Shown here: in pieces, positions 6,938 through 16,880 of the stretch | How the letters are laid out: each line of letters opens with the position of its first letter | Position numbering within the stretch: the first letter of the stretch is position 1 | From: an uncultured Sphingomonas sp. | GTDB lineage: Bacteria; Pseudomonadota; Alphaproteobacteria; Sphingomonadales; Sphingomonadaceae | Assembly (NCBI RefSeq): GCF_913776855.1 | Contig: NZ_CAJYQD010000033.1 | Location: forward strand, 56,243-120,242 | Length of the DNA: 64,000 nt | Direction: 5' to 3' | Notes under the pieces: model-generated | The model's input: the letters and a program-made list of their open reading frames with translations, nothing else | Databases searched by the model: none | What the model was told of the DNA's origin: nothing | Translations under genes and position numbers: made by a program

Positions 6938-8251
6938 ATGAAAAATATGCTCGCGGCCATGCTGGTCGTGGCGTCGTGCGCATCGATGGCGCAGGCGCAG
7001 CAGGGGGCGTTGCCGAAGGCGGCCAACCCGTCCGAAACTCCATCTACGCCATGGCCGCATCCCGGTTTCTCGCTCGATCAGGCGGTAGCTGCCGCCGGCG
7101 GTTCCGCGCCCGCGATCGATGCCGCCGCGGCGTCGACCGAAGCAGCACAGGCAGCCCGGACCGTAGCCGGACTCCGGCCGAATCCCGTCGTCCAGGGGCA
7201 GGTCGAGAATATCGTCGGTTCCGGTCCGTATCAGGGCCTACGAAGTGCCGAGACGACGATCGGAGTCGCGATCCCGATCGAGCTTGGCGGCAAGCGCGGT
7301 GCGCGCATCGGTGTTGCCGATGCGCAGATAGCGCGCGCCCAGCTTCAGAGCGCGATCGTCGCCGCCAATATCCGCGCGCAGGTCACGCAACTGTACATCG
7401 CGGCGGTCGCCGCCGAACGACGCCTGCTGGCGGCGCAGGACCAGGCGCGGATCGCGGCTGAGGTACTGCGCGCGGCGGGCGTCCGGGTACAGGCAGGACG
7501 GGCATCGCCGCTCGAACAGCAACGCGCGGATGTCGCCCGCGTCAACGCCGACGCCATGGTCGAACGCCTTACCCGGCTCGCCGGAGCCGCACGCGAGAAC
7601 CTCGCACGGCGCATCGGCTCCCCGATCAAGGGCAGGTTGGATACCGGCTTGCTCGACCGGCTGCCACCGGCGACCTTCGGTCCGGCAGTACCAGCACGGG
7701 CCGCCGGGACGCTTGCGCTTGCAGCGGCCGATGCCGATCTTGCCATCGCGGACGCCGGCATCCGGCTCGCGCGCGCCAACCGCATACCCGACCTCAATGT
7801 CGGACCGGCGCTCCGGCGACTGGAGGCGACCAACGACACCGCCGCAGTCTTTGCGATCTCGGTCCCGATCCCGCTCTTCGACAACGGCCGTGCCGCCATC
7901 GCGGCGGCAGGTGCCGAGCGGATGCGGGCCGACGCGGTACGCCGCGCGACCACACTCGATGTCGAACAGTCGATTACCGATGCACAGGCCGAGGCGGACA
8001 ATGCGGCGACTTCCGCGCGCGCAGCCGCCGGGCCGGCGCTGGCGGCGGCTACCGAAACCGTACGGATCGCCCGGATCGGCTACCGCGAAGGCAAGTTCGG
8101 GCAGCTCGACCTGCTCGATGCCGAACGCACGCTTGCCGAAACCCGCGTCGCCGCGATCGACGCGCTTGCCAGCTATCACGATGCCCGTGCGCGACTGGAG
8201 CGGCTGACCGCGCCCGCGCCGACCACCATTATCCGGGGAACCGATCGATGA
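6938..8251 (+). CDS. czcC: Outer-membrane factor of heavy-metal RND efflux (CzcC-like)
   Basis: A 437-aa TolC-superfamily protein. The signal peptide is MKNMLAAMLVVASCASMAQA-Q. Two OEP repeats follow, each with long Ala-rich helices (AQLQSAIVAANIRAQVTQLY; ARLERLTAP at the end) and the typical motif GYREGKFGQLDLLDAERTLAETR. It forms the outer-membrane exit duct for CzcBA. The start at 6938 was preferred over ATG 6914 because it begins the signal peptide. Its stop overlaps the next start by 4 nt. Confidence 0.88.
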   Translation: MKNMLAAMLVVASCASMAQAQQGALPKAANPSETPSTPWPHPGFSLDQAVAAAGGSAPAIDAAAASTEAAQAARTVAGLRPNPVVQGQVENIVGSGPYQGLRSAETTIGVAIPIELGGKRGARIGVADAQIARAQLQSAIVAANIRAQVTQLYIAAVAAERRLLAAQDQARIAAEVLRAAGVRVQAGRASPLEQQRADVARVNADAMVERLTRLAGAARENLARRIGSPIKGRLDTGLLDRLPPATFGPAVPARAAGTLALAAADADLAIADAGIRLARANRIPDLNVGPALRRLEATNDTAAVFAISVPIPLFDNGRAAIAAAGAERMRADAVRRATTLDVEQSITDAQAEADNAATSARAAAGPALAAATETVRIARIGYREGKFGQLDLLDAERTLAETRVAAIDALASYHDARARLERLTAPAPTTIIRGTDR

Positions 8252-9405
8252 AGACCATCCTGACGGGCGGCCTCCTGCCGTTCGCCCTCGCATTCGGACT
8301 GGCGGCCTGCGGCAGCGATCCGGACGGCCGGAACGAAGCCGCCGCCGAAGCGAAACCCGATAGCCACGGGACCGCCCATGCCGATGAGGGGGCGGTGACG
8401 CTCTCGGCGGAGCAGATCGCTGCCGCCGGCGTACAGATCGGGCGCCCGCTGACCGGCAGCGCGGGGACGATCGAGCTGCCGGCGACCATCGAAGGCGACC
8501 CGCAGGGGATGCAGGTCGTGTCGGCCGCGATCGGCGGGCGGATCGTCGCGCTGACGCGCAACCTCGGCCAGTCGGTCGGGCGCGGGCAGATGATCGCCGT
8601 CATCGAAAGCCGCGAAGCGGCGCAATTGAAGGGTGAGGTAGAGGCATCGCGTGCCCGCCTGTCGCTGGCCAACGCCAATCTCGCGCGCGAGCAGCGGCTG
8701 TTCGCGCAGCGCGTATCGCCCGAACAGGATCTGGTCGCTGCGCGTACCGCCGCGACCGAAGCGCGCATCGCCTACCGACTGGCGCAGAGTCAGGTGTCGG
8801 CTGCGGGTGGTGGCGGCGGCGGGCTGAACCGGATCGGTATCGCCGCGCCGATCGCCGGACAGGTCATCGCCCGGCCGGTCGTGCTGGGACAGACGGTCGC
8901 GGCGGACAGCGAGCTGTACCGCATCGCCGACCTGCGCCGGGTATCGCTGGCGCTCAACCTGAAGCCCGAGGATGCCGGTCGGGTAGCGCCCGGCACTGTC
9001 GTCCGCGTGACCGCACCGGGGCGTCAGGCGAGCGCACGGATCAACTTCGTATCGCCCGCACTCGATCCGCAGACACGACAGGTACCGGTCATCGCGACGC
9101 TGGACAATGGCGGCGGCCAGTGGCGCGTTGGGGAGCCGGTCATCGCATCGGTCCAGCTGCGCACCAGCGGCGGCGGCAACGCGGTCCGCGTGCCGACGAC
9201 GGCCGTACAGACGGTCGAGGGGAAATCAGTGGTGTTCGTCCGGACGCCGAAGGGGTTCCAGGCGACCCCGGTCACCCTGGGCGATGCCGCGGGCGATACC
9301 GTCGTCCTCCGCTCCGGCCTCACGGGTCAGGAACGGATCGCCACCACCGGCAGCTTCACGCTCAAGGCCGAACTCGGCAAGGGCGAAGCAGCGCACGAGG
9401 ATTGA
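8248..9405 (+). CDS. czcB: RND metal-efflux periplasmic adaptor (CzcB-like)
   Basis: A 385-aa membrane-fusion protein. Lipoprotein signal with Cys21 (LAFGLAAC). A short linker with His and Asp (DSHGTAHADEGAV) precedes the barrel-sandwich lipoyl halves (GGRIVALTRNLGQSVGRGQMIAVIES and IAAPIAGQVIARPVVLGQTVAADSELYRIADL). An alpha-hairpin lies between them, followed by a beta-barrel and a membrane-proximal domain. It links CzcA to CzcC in the periplasm. The start overlaps the czcC stop (ATGA), and czcA begins 4 bases after its stop. Confidence 0.9.
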   Translation: MKTILTGGLLPFALAFGLAACGSDPDGRNEAAAEAKPDSHGTAHADEGAVTLSAEQIAAAGVQIGRPLTGSAGTIELPATIEGDPQGMQVVSAAIGGRIVALTRNLGQSVGRGQMIAVIESREAAQLKGEVEASRARLSLANANLAREQRLFAQRVSPEQDLVAARTAATEARIAYRLAQSQVSAAGGGGGGLNRIGIAAPIAGQVIARPVVLGQTVAADSELYRIADLRRVSLALNLKPEDAGRVAPGTVVRVTAPGRQASARINFVSPALDPQTRQVPVIATLDNGGGQWRVGEPVIASVQLRTSGGGNAVRVPTTAVQTVEGKSVVFVRTPKGFQATPVTLGDAAGDTVVLRSGLTGQERIATTGSFTLKAELGKGEAAHED

Positions 9406-9409
9406 TGCC

Positions 9410-12400
9410 ATGATCGCCCGTATCGTCACCTGGGCGGTGGAGAAGCGCTGGCTCGTCCTCCTCCTCACTGCCATCGTCGCCGTGATCGGCGGCTATTCGC
9501 TCTACCGGCTGCCGATCGACGCGGTGCCGGACATCACCAACAATCAGGTGCAGATCAACGTCCGTGCGCCCGCGCTGTCCCCCGAACTGGTCGAGAAGCA
9601 GGTATCGTTCCCGATCGAAACCGCGCTGGCCGGTATTCCGGGGCTGGAGAACACGCGCTCGCTCAGTCGCAACGGCTTCGCACAGATCACTGCGGTCTTC
9701 GATGAATCCACCGACATCTATTTCGCCCGCCAGCAGGTCGGTGAGCGGTTGCAGGGCGTCACGGGGAACCTGCCAGCCGGCGTGAACCCCGAAATGGGTC
9801 CGATCGCAACCGGGCTGGGTGAGGTCTATATGTGGACCGTCCGGCTCGAACACCGCGACGACGACAAGCATCGCCCCGGCGAACCGGGGCAGCAGCCGGA
9901 CGGAAGCTACATCACGCCCGAAGGCGAACGCCTGACGAGCGAGGAGGACAAGGCGACCTATCTGCGTACTGCGCAGGATTGGATCGTCACGCCGCTGTTG
10001 AAGAACGTACCCGGCGTGGCGGGGATCGATTCGATCGGTGGCTATGCCAAGCAATATCTGGTCGTTCCCGACATACCGAAGCTGGCGTCGCTCGGCATCA
10101 CGCTGACCGACCTTGGCACCGCGCTGGAAAAGAACAACACCAGCGTCGGCGGCGGCTTCGTCGACCGCAATGGCGAGGGGCTGGCGGTCCGGTCGGATGC
10201 GCTGGTGCGCAATGCCGGCGAACTGGCGCGCACCGTCGTCGCCACCCGCGAAGGTGTGCCGATCACGCTGGATCAGGTCGCCACAGTCCGCACGGGCCAG
10301 GCGATCCGGATGGGTTCGGCGTCGGAAAACGGTACGGAGGTCGTCGTCGGTACCGCCGTCATGCGGATCGGCCAAAACAGCCGAAACGTCGCGACCGCCG
10401 TGTCCGAACGGCTGAAGGCGATCAATGCGTCCCTGCCACCCGACGTGGTGGTACAACCGGTCCTCGATCGCACCGCGCTGGTCAATTCGACCATCCGGAC
10501 GGTGGCGCAGAACCTGTCGGAGGGCGCGTTGCTGGTCGTCGTCGTCCTGTTCCTGCTGCTCGGCAATTTTCGCGCCGCGCTGATCGCTGCGGCGGTCATC
10601 CCGGTCACGATGCTGCTGACCGGGTTCGGGATGCTCCGGCTGGGCGTTTCGGCGAACCTGATGTCGCTGGGCGCGCTCGACTTCGGGCTGATCGTCGACG
10701 GCGCCGTCATCATCGTCGAAAATGCGCTGCGGCGCTTGGCCGAGAAGCAGCACCATGAGGGCCGGCTGCTGAGCGTGGCGGAACGGACGGAGGTCGTGGC
10801 GAAAGCGGCGCGTGAAATGATCCGGCCGTCGGTATATGGACAGGCCATCATCATCCTGGTGTACGTCCCGCTGCTCACGCTGACCGGCGTGGAGGGCAAG
10901 ACGTTCGTGCCGATGGCGTTGACCGTCATCATCGCATTGCTGTTCGCCTTCGTCCTGTCGCTGACCTTCGTCCCCGCGGCGATCGCCCTGTGGTTGTCGC
11001 GGAAGGTGATCGAGGAGGACGGGCGCATCATCGCTTGGCTCAAACGGCGCTACGAACCGGGTCTGGCCAGCGCGATGCGGCGTCCGTCGATCACGATCGG
11101 CGCCGGCGTGGTCAGCCTTGTGCTGGCGGCGCTCGCCTTCACCAGCCTCGGCCAGGTCTTCCTGCCGCAGCTCGACGAAGGCGACCTGCTCATCCAGTCG
11201 CTGCGCATCCCGGCAACGTCGGTCCAGCAGAGCCAGGCGATGCAGGTGCCGATCGAACGCATGATCGCACGGCAGCCGGAGGTGCGGTTCGTCTTTTCGA
11301 AGACGGGTACCGCGGAGCTGGCGTCGGACCCGATGCCGCCCAACGCGACCGACATGTTCGTCATTCTGAAGCCGCGTGCCGAATGGCCCGATCCCAAACT
11401 GGAAAAGGCGGCATTGGTCGAACGGCTGGAAAGCAGATTGGCGCGGTTCCCCGGCAACGCATATGAGATCACGCAGCCGATCCAGATGCGGTTCAACGAA
11501 CTGATCGCCGGCGTGCGCGGCGATATCGCGGTAATGATTTTCGGCGACGACTTCACTGCCATGAACCGCACCGCCGAACAGATCGCCGGGGTCCTGCGCG
11601 ATACGCCGGGGGCGGTCGATGTGAAGGTCGAACAGACGACGGGGCTTCCGATGCTCGACATCCGGGTGAACCGCGATGCGATGGCGCGGGTCGGCGTCAC
11701 CGCGCAGGATGTGCAGGACATAGTTACCGCGACGATCGGCGGACGGGAGGCCGGCATGATCTTCGAAGGTGACCGGCGGTTTCCCGTCGTCATCCGCCTG
11801 GCGGATGCCGAACGCGCGGATCTGGGCCGGATGGAACAGGTGCAGGTACCGGTTGCCGGCGGGGGGTATGTACCGCTGTCGAGCGTTGCCGACATCGGCG
11901 TCGTCGACGGGCCGAACCAGATCAGCCGCGAGAACGGCAAGCGCCGCGTGGTCGTCCAGGCCAATATGCGCGGGCGCGACGTCGGCAGCGTCGTGGCGGA
12001 TGCGCAGGCAGCCGTGGAGCGCGGGGTGCGCCTGCCGGCCGGCACCTACCTAGAATGGGGTGGGCAGTTCGAGAATCTCCAGTCCGCGAGCCAGCGGCTG
12101 AAGCTGGTGGTGCCGGCCTGTTTCGTGTTGATCCTGCTACTGCTCTATGGGGCGTTGGGGTCGGTGCGGGACGCGGCGATCGTGTTCACCGGCGTGCCGT
12201 TCGCGCTGGTCGGCGGCGTCCTGTTGCTGTTCGTTCGCGGCATGGACTTTTCGATCTCCGCCGCCGTCGGGTTCATCGCGCTGTCGGGCATCGCCGTCCT
12301 CAACGGTCTCGTGATGGTCAGTTCCGTCCAGGACCTGATCCGGTCCGGCATGGACCGGGCAGAGGCGGCGCGGACCGGCGCGATCCAGCGCTTGCGTCCC

Positions 12401-12631
12401 GTCGTCATGACCGCGCTGGTCGCAAGCCTCGGCTTCGTGCCGATGGCCTTCGCCACCGGCGCCGGCGCGGAGGTACAGAAGCCTTTGGCGACCGTCGTCA
12501 TCGGCGGGCTACTCTCGGCGACGCTGCTGACGCTGTTCGTCCTGCCGACGCTCTATGCGCGGTTCGGGCAGCGGGTGCGGGCGGATGCGGAGAAGAAGAC
12601 GCAATCCTTCGCCCAGTGCAGCGATGGCTGA
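9410..12631 (+). CDS. czcA: Heavy-metal RND efflux pump (CzcA/HME family)
   Basis: A 1073-aa inner-membrane proton-driven transporter. It begins MIARIVTWAVEKRWLVLLL, typical of CzcA, followed by the first periplasmic loop (DAVPDITNNQVQI). The TM4 motif LGALDFGLIVDGAVIIVEN holds the Asp/Glu proton-relay residues characteristic of divalent-cation HME-RND pumps (Co/Zn/Cd or Ni). The second half repeats the fold (FLPQLDEGDLLIQ; the TM bundle ending near FVLPTLYARFGQR). The metal is probably Zn/Co/Cd by motif, but Cu/Ag (CusA) cannot be ruled out without alignment. A much longer ORF from 9107 in the same frame is only an extension into czcB. Confidence 0.93.
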   Translation: MIARIVTWAVEKRWLVLLLTAIVAVIGGYSLYRLPIDAVPDITNNQVQINVRAPALSPELVEKQVSFPIETALAGIPGLENTRSLSRNGFAQITAVFDESTDIYFARQQVGERLQGVTGNLPAGVNPEMGPIATGLGEVYMWTVRLEHRDDDKHRPGEPGQQPDGSYITPEGERLTSEEDKATYLRTAQDWIVTPLLKNVPGVAGIDSIGGYAKQYLVVPDIPKLASLGITLTDLGTALEKNNTSVGGGFVDRNGEGLAVRSDALVRNAGELARTVVATREGVPITLDQVATVRTGQAIRMGSASENGTEVVVGTAVMRIGQNSRNVATAVSERLKAINASLPPDVVVQPVLDRTALVNSTIRTVAQNLSEGALLVVVVLFLLLGNFRAALIAAAVIPVTMLLTGFGMLRLGVSANLMSLGALDFGLIVDGAVIIVENALRRLAEKQHHEGRLLSVAERTEVVAKAAREMIRPSVYGQAIIILVYVPLLTLTGVEGKTFVPMALTVIIALLFAFVLSLTFVPAAIALWLSRKVIEEDGRIIAWLKRRYEPGLASAMRRPSITIGAGVVSLVLAALAFTSLGQVFLPQLDEGDLLIQSLRIPATSVQQSQAMQVPIERMIARQPEVRFVFSKTGTAELASDPMPPNATDMFVILKPRAEWPDPKLEKAALVERLESRLARFPGNAYEITQPIQMRFNELIAGVRGDIAVMIFGDDFTAMNRTAEQIAGVLRDTPGAVDVKVEQTTGLPMLDIRVNRDAMARVGVTAQDVQDIVTATIGGREAGMIFEGDRRFPVVIRLADAERADLGRMEQVQVPVAGGGYVPLSSVADIGVVDGPNQISRENGKRRVVVQANMRGRDVGSVVADAQAAVERGVRLPAGTYLEWGGQFENLQSASQRLKLVVPACFVLILLLLYGALGSVRDAAIVFTGVPFALVGGVLLLFVRGMDFSISAAVGFIALSGIAVLNGLVMVSSVQDLIRSGMDRAEAARTGAIQRLRPVVMTALVASLGFVPMAFATGAGAEVQKPLATVVIGGLLSATLLTLFVLPTLYARFGQRVRADAEKKTQSFAQCSDG

Positions 12632-12747
12632 CGGCGAAGCGGCATGGTGGACTTTTCCCGGAAAGCACGCATCATGGCCGGGATCGCTGCCGCGGCCTTT
12701 CCGCGTCATGTACCGCAGGGGCGACGTCAATATCCAGGGACAACAGG

Positions 12748-13977
12748 ATGACCCGACAGCTAGACTATCTGGCAAAACCCCTGCGCATGGGAAGCAATGC
12801 TGCTCTGGCTGCCATGGCGATCGGTCTGATCGCCGGCTGTTCCGGTGCCGGCAGCGCCTCCGGAACCGTATCCGCGGCACCCGCACCGACGCCTACGCCT
12901 ACGCCGTCAGCCCCACCGACGACGACTGCGGCGCAGTTCGCCGCACAAATGGCACCGGGCTGGAACCTCGGCAATTTGCTGGAAGCGATCGGCAATGCCC
13001 CTGCCCCGGCAACCGCGTCGCAGGAAACGGCATGGGGTAATCCGGTCGTATCGCAGGCCTTGCTGAAATCGGTCGCGGCGGCAGGCTTCAAGAGCATCCG
13101 CATTCCGGTATCGTGGAAACAATATGCCGACGCCGACGACCGGATCGCATCCGCCTGGTTCGATCGCGTCGCGCAGGTGGTCGATCAGGCACGGCAGGCC
13201 GGGTTGATCGTCATCATCAATGTTCATTGGGACGGCGGCTGGCTGCAACCGACCTATGCCGATCAGGCGGCGGCCAACGCGCGGCTCAAGAGCTTCTGGA
13301 CCCAGATCGCGACACGGTTCCGCGACTATGACGATCGACTGCTGTTCGCCGGCACGAACGAAGTGATGGTGAAGGACAATTACAACGCACCGACTGCCGA
13401 GAATTGCGCCGTGCAGAACGGCTTCAACAAGGTGTTCGTCGATGCGGTACGCGCCACCGGCGGCGGCAATGCGAACCGCTACCTCGTCGTGCAGGGCTAT
13501 AACACCAACATCGATCACACCATCGCGTGCAATGCCTCGCTCCCGTCCGACAACGTTGTCGGACGCATGATGATGGAGGTCCATTACTACGACCCCTATG
13601 ATTTCGCGCTGAATGAAAAGAGCGCGATCTGGCAATGGGGCGCGGCCGCGACGGACCAGAAGGCGGTGCAGGCCTGGGCAAACGAACAATATGTCGATGC
13701 GACGTTTCAGAAGATGAAGGTGACCTTCGCCGATCGGGGCATACCGGTCATCCTCGGTGAATATGGTGCGATCGCCAAGACCGAGTATGATCCGACCCAG
13801 AAATACCGGACCGAATGGGATCGATACGTTACCCGGTCGGCAGTGCAGCACGGGATGGTACCGATCTATTGGGACAATGGTCCGACCGGCAATCACACCC
13901 TGGGGCTGTTCGACCGCACCACCGGTCAGACCGTACATACGACTATCGTCAAAACGATTGTGGAGGCCGCGAAATAG
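12748..13977 (+). CDS. GH5-family endoglucanase-like lipoprotein
   Basis: A 409-aa protein. Lipobox at Cys31 (AIGLIAGC), a Pro/Thr linker at residues 45-60 (TPTPTPS), then a (beta/alpha)8 glycoside hydrolase domain: GWNLGNLLEA, FKSIRIPVSW, INVHWDGGW, acid/base Glu205 in FAGTNEV, VHYYDPYDFAL, nucleophile Glu338 in VILGEYGA. This is the layout of GH5 enzymes that cut beta-1,4-glucan, xyloglucan or mannan; the subfamily cannot be fixed by eye. The enzyme is probably anchored in the outer membrane facing out or held in the periplasm. ATG 12748 gives the lipoprotein signal; the long open frame before it is a shadow of czcA. It stands alone between the metal pump and the next operon. Confidence 0.88.
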   Translation: MTRQLDYLAKPLRMGSNAALAAMAIGLIAGCSGAGSASGTVSAAPAPTPTPTPSAPPTTTAAQFAAQMAPGWNLGNLLEAIGNAPAPATASQETAWGNPVVSQALLKSVAAAGFKSIRIPVSWKQYADADDRIASAWFDRVAQVVDQARQAGLIVIINVHWDGGWLQPTYADQAAANARLKSFWTQIATRFRDYDDRLLFAGTNEVMVKDNYNAPTAENCAVQNGFNKVFVDAVRATGGGNANRYLVVQGYNTNIDHTIACNASLPSDNVVGRMMMEVHYYDPYDFALNEKSAIWQWGAAATDQKAVQAWANEQYVDATFQKMKVTFADRGIPVILGEYGAIAKTEYDPTQKYRTEWDRYVTRSAVQHGMVPIYWDNGPTGNHTLGLFDRTTGQTVHTTIVKTIVEAAK

Positions 13978-14505
13978 GGGCGTTGCCGATACCGGATTGC
14001 CTGCAACGTGCGGCGTCCGGTTCGGCGTTTTCCATCTGATGGCTGGGCGTGTTTTGCGGATAGGTCGGGCGCTTTTTGGCGGCAGTACTCTTCGCCCGTT
14101 TGCATCCGTTGACACGCCCGCCAGCGTTGGCTGGGCGGGGCGAACTGGCCCACGCGCAATCCTAAGGCGGCGAAATTAAGTATATCCTACAGCAACATAA
14201 GGGGCATCCCGATTATCGCGGCTCGGTTTTCATACCGCGTCTTATCGATTGCCCACTCGCCACGAACATCACCCATGTAACAATAATTCTATATTGTATC
14301 GGAACAGATTCATCACGTTGCTCGATTAGCCGCGAACCATGCCAGCGTCGGTCGGCGTTCCTGTTCACCCTGCCGCCAGAGGTTCGTTTCGACTTCTCGG
14401 CCGGGCGCTTCCGAACAGATTGACCGGGCCTGGAGGAGTATGAGCGACGCGCCGCGAAGCGCGTCGTTCGCCTGTTTGCGCGTATGAACGACGGGAAAAC
14501 ACGTA
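13978..14505. other. 528-base intergenic region
   Basis: No gene is supported here; the open frames seen are not continuous with recognisable protein. It holds an imperfect GC hairpin around 14115-14140 (CGCCCGCCAGC, loop, GCTGGGCGGGG; no T-tract) that may end the GH5 transcript, and a noticeably AT-rich stretch (about 14175-14330) with an 18-bp palindrome, likely the promoter area for the following MFS operon. Confidence 0.5.
14280..14297. promoter_or_regulatory. AT-rich perfect palindrome
   Basis: ACAATA-ATTCTA-TATTGT, perfect 6-bp arms in an otherwise GC-rich genome, 209 bases before the MFS gene. It is a candidate binding site for a dimeric regulator. No regulator gene is adjacent. Confidence 0.35.
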
Positions 14506-15756
14506 ATGGCAACCGTGATCGCTCCTTCCAGTCCGGCGCGTACGCCGTCCGGAAAACCGCCATCGGGAACGCTTGATGCGCTGAATTTCTTTCTCGCCGA
14601 CGTACGAGATGGCCTCGGGCCCTATCTCGCCATCTACCTGCTTGTCGTGCGCGGTCCGTCGCATGGCTGGAACGAGGCGACGGTCGGTCTCGTCCTGACG
14701 ATCGCCGGCATCGTCGGCCTGTTGTCGCAGACGCCGGCCGGCGGCTTGATCGACCGGGCAAGGAACAAGCCGCGTATCGTCATCATCGCTGCGTTGCTGG
14801 TGACCGCCAGTAGCCTGTCGTTGCCGATCGTATCGGGCTTTACCATGGTGACGATCACCCAGTCGATTGCGGCGGCGGCGGGTGCGATCTTCGCTCCGGC
14901 CATCTCGGCGATCACGCTGGGGCTGGTCGGTCCCAAGCTGTTCGCGAAGCGCGTGGGTCGAAACGAAGCGTTCAACCATGCCGGCAACGCGGTGTCGGCC
15001 GGGCTGGCGGGGGTACTGGCGTGGTCGTTCGGGCCGGTGGTCGTCTTCTGGCTGATGGCGGCGCTGACCGTCGCCAGCGTCGTGGTGTCGGCCCGGATCA
15101 ACAACGACGACATCGACAACGCCGTCGCTCGCGGTCTGGACTGCGAGGCGGAAGACGGCTGTGAAGAGCCGAGCGGGTGGAAGACGCTGGTCGAAAATCG
15201 ACCGCTGATGATCTTCGCACTCGCCGCCTTCACCTTTCACCTGGCCAATGCCGCGATGCTGACATCGGTCAGCCAGCTATTGGGCCGCACCGTGGGTACG
15301 GACAAGGCGACGTCACTGACCGCCGCCTGCATCGTTGCCGCGCAACTGGTGATGGTGCCGGTGGCGATCGTCGTCGGTCGTAATACCGAACGCTGGGGAA
15401 CCAAGCCCATGTTCCTCGCCGCGTTCGGCTTCCTCGCGGTCCGCGGCGCGCTCTACACCCTGTCGAACGATCCGTGGTGGCTGGTCGGGGTGCAGGCACT
15501 CGACGGCATTGGAGCGGGCATCTTCGGGGCGCTGTTCCCGGTGATCGTCGCCGACCTGACCAAGGGATCGGGCCGCTTCAACGTCGCGCAGGGCGTCGTG
15601 TCGAGCGTCTTCGGCCTCGGAGCTGCGCTATCGGCCACACTGGCGGGATCGATCATCGTCTGGGCCGGATATAGCGCGGGCTTTTTCACGTTGGCGGCGA
15701 TCGCCGCGATCGGCTTCGTTCTGTACCTGACCGCCATGCCGGAGACGCACAAGTGA
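14506..15756 (+). CDS. MFS transporter
   Basis: A 416-aa major-facilitator transporter with about 12 membrane segments. Visible marks are an N-terminal DALNFFLADVRDGLGPYLAIYLL segment, the loop 2-3 motif GGLIDRARNKPR, and a central cytoplasmic acidic loop (DIDNAVARGLDCEAEDGCEEP) with two cysteines. The C-terminal half holds ALDGIGAGIFGALFPVIVADLTKGSGRFN. Substrate unknown. It is the first gene of a three-gene operon: its stop overlaps the GTG of the phosphoesterase gene by 4 nt. Confidence 0.85.
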   Translation: MATVIAPSSPARTPSGKPPSGTLDALNFFLADVRDGLGPYLAIYLLVVRGPSHGWNEATVGLVLTIAGIVGLLSQTPAGGLIDRARNKPRIVIIAALLVTASSLSLPIVSGFTMVTITQSIAAAAGAIFAPAISAITLGLVGPKLFAKRVGRNEAFNHAGNAVSAGLAGVLAWSFGPVVVFWLMAALTVASVVVSARINNDDIDNAVARGLDCEAEDGCEEPSGWKTLVENRPLMIFALAAFTFHLANAAMLTSVSQLLGRTVGTDKATSLTAACIVAAQLVMVPVAIVVGRNTERWGTKPMFLAAFGFLAVRGALYTLSNDPWWLVGVQALDGIGAGIFGALFPVIVADLTKGSGRFNVAQGVVSSVFGLGAALSATLAGSIIVWAGYSAGFFTLAAIAAIGFVLYLTAMPETHK

Positions 15757-16880
15757 CGCGCCCGCCCGTACTCAGCTGGGTCCATGTCGGTGACCTGCAC
15801 ATGGACGAGGCCAATGGCTGGGAAAGCCGCGATCGATTGGCGGCGATCATCGCCGAAATCAACGCCCATATCGGCGACGCCGCCGATTTCGTCTATCTGC
15901 CGGGCGACAATGCCAATCACGCGACCGTCGGGCAATATCGCGTCATCACCGATACGCTGGCCCCGCTTCGCCTGCCCTACCGCGTGATTCCCGGCGACCA
16001 TGACTATGAACTGGGCGACCTGGCGAACTATGACGGCGCCTTCCCCGCCGCAAACCGGCCGGAGGCGGAGGTGATCGGCGGGCATCGCTGCATCTTCCTC
16101 GACATCGTATCGGCGGGTGCGGGCGGCCCGGACTTCCGGCTGACCATGCATCACCGCAACCGTCTGCTGGCCGAACTGGCGCGGGCGGAGGCCGAGGGTC
16201 AGGTACCGGTCGTGTTCATGCACGCCTATCCCGGCGACCTGGCCGCGGATGGCGAGGATATTGCCCGTATCCTCGCCGACGCCCGCGTGGCGTTCGTCGA
16301 TACCGGCCACACCCATTATAACGAACTGCTGAACGACGGTCGGGTCATCTATGGCGCGACCCGGTCGACCGGAGAGATCGAGGAGGGCGACGGGCGACCC
16401 GGCTTCTCGATCGTTACCCTGCATGGTCGCGTGCCGAGCTGGCGCTTCAAGGAAACCGGCGGTGTCTGGCCGTTCGTCCAGATCGTCGCGCCCGCCGACC
16501 TACGTCTGGTGACGCGCCCTGCCGACCCGACCCAGGTACCGCGCCCCGGCTTGGTCGAGATCGTCGCCAAACTGTTCGGTGCCGGCGATGTCCCGGTGCT
16601 GCTGTCGGTCGATGACGGCGCCGCCGTACCGATGACGACAACCGACGACGGCGCGCTGTGGTCGGCGATGGTCGACCTGGCGGCAGGCGCGCATCGCATT
16701 GCCGTCACGGCCGGGGAGGACCGGGATGTGATCAAGATACTCGTGCGCGGCGAAACGGATATTCCCCGTCGCGGCATGCCGATCGCCCCCGGCCGCGACC
16801 TACACCATATCGGTGCATGGCCCGAACACGGCATTTCGGGTACGCAGCTCGGCCCCAACAAGAATGGACGACATTGGTGA
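15753..16880 (+). CDS. Calcineurin-like metallophosphoesterase
   Basis: A 375-aa protein with GTG start. The dinuclear-metal motifs of the family appear in order: VHVGDLHMD (residues 11-19), LPGDNANH, IPGDHDYE, FMHAYPGD and DTGHTHYNE. This resembles Icc/CpdA-type cyclic-nucleotide or phosphodiester hydrolases. After the catalytic domain (to about residue 235) comes a second, beta-rich domain of about 100 residues (VPVLLSVDDGAAVPM...) resembling an immunoglobulin-like accessory domain. No signal peptide, so probably cytoplasmic. Sandwiched with 4-nt overlaps between two transporters, so the three should act together; substrate not evident. Confidence 0.85.
   Translation: MTRPPVLSWVHVGDLHMDEANGWESRDRLAAIIAEINAHIGDAADFVYLPGDNANHATVGQYRVITDTLAPLRLPYRVIPGDHDYELGDLANYDGAFPAANRPEAEVIGGHRCIFLDIVSAGAGGPDFRLTMHHRNRLLAELARAEAEGQVPVVFMHAYPGDLAADGEDIARILADARVAFVDTGHTHYNELLNDGRVIYGATRSTGEIEEGDGRPGFSIVTLHGRVPSWRFKETGGVWPFVQIVAPADLRLVTRPADPTQVPRPGLVEIVAKLFGAGDVPVLLSVDDGAAVPMTTTDDGALWSAMVDLAAGAHRIAVTAGEDRDVIKILVRGETDIPRRGMPIAPGRDLHHIGAWPEHGISGTQLGPNKNGRHW

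Noticed and set aside
9362..10756. A 464-aa minus-strand ORF over czcA
   Set aside because: Arg/Asp-rich antisense frame without family features.
12055..12747. Extension of the GH5 lipoprotein to the upstream ATG
   Set aside because: This stretch is czcA in another frame, and the lipoprotein signal begins at 12748.
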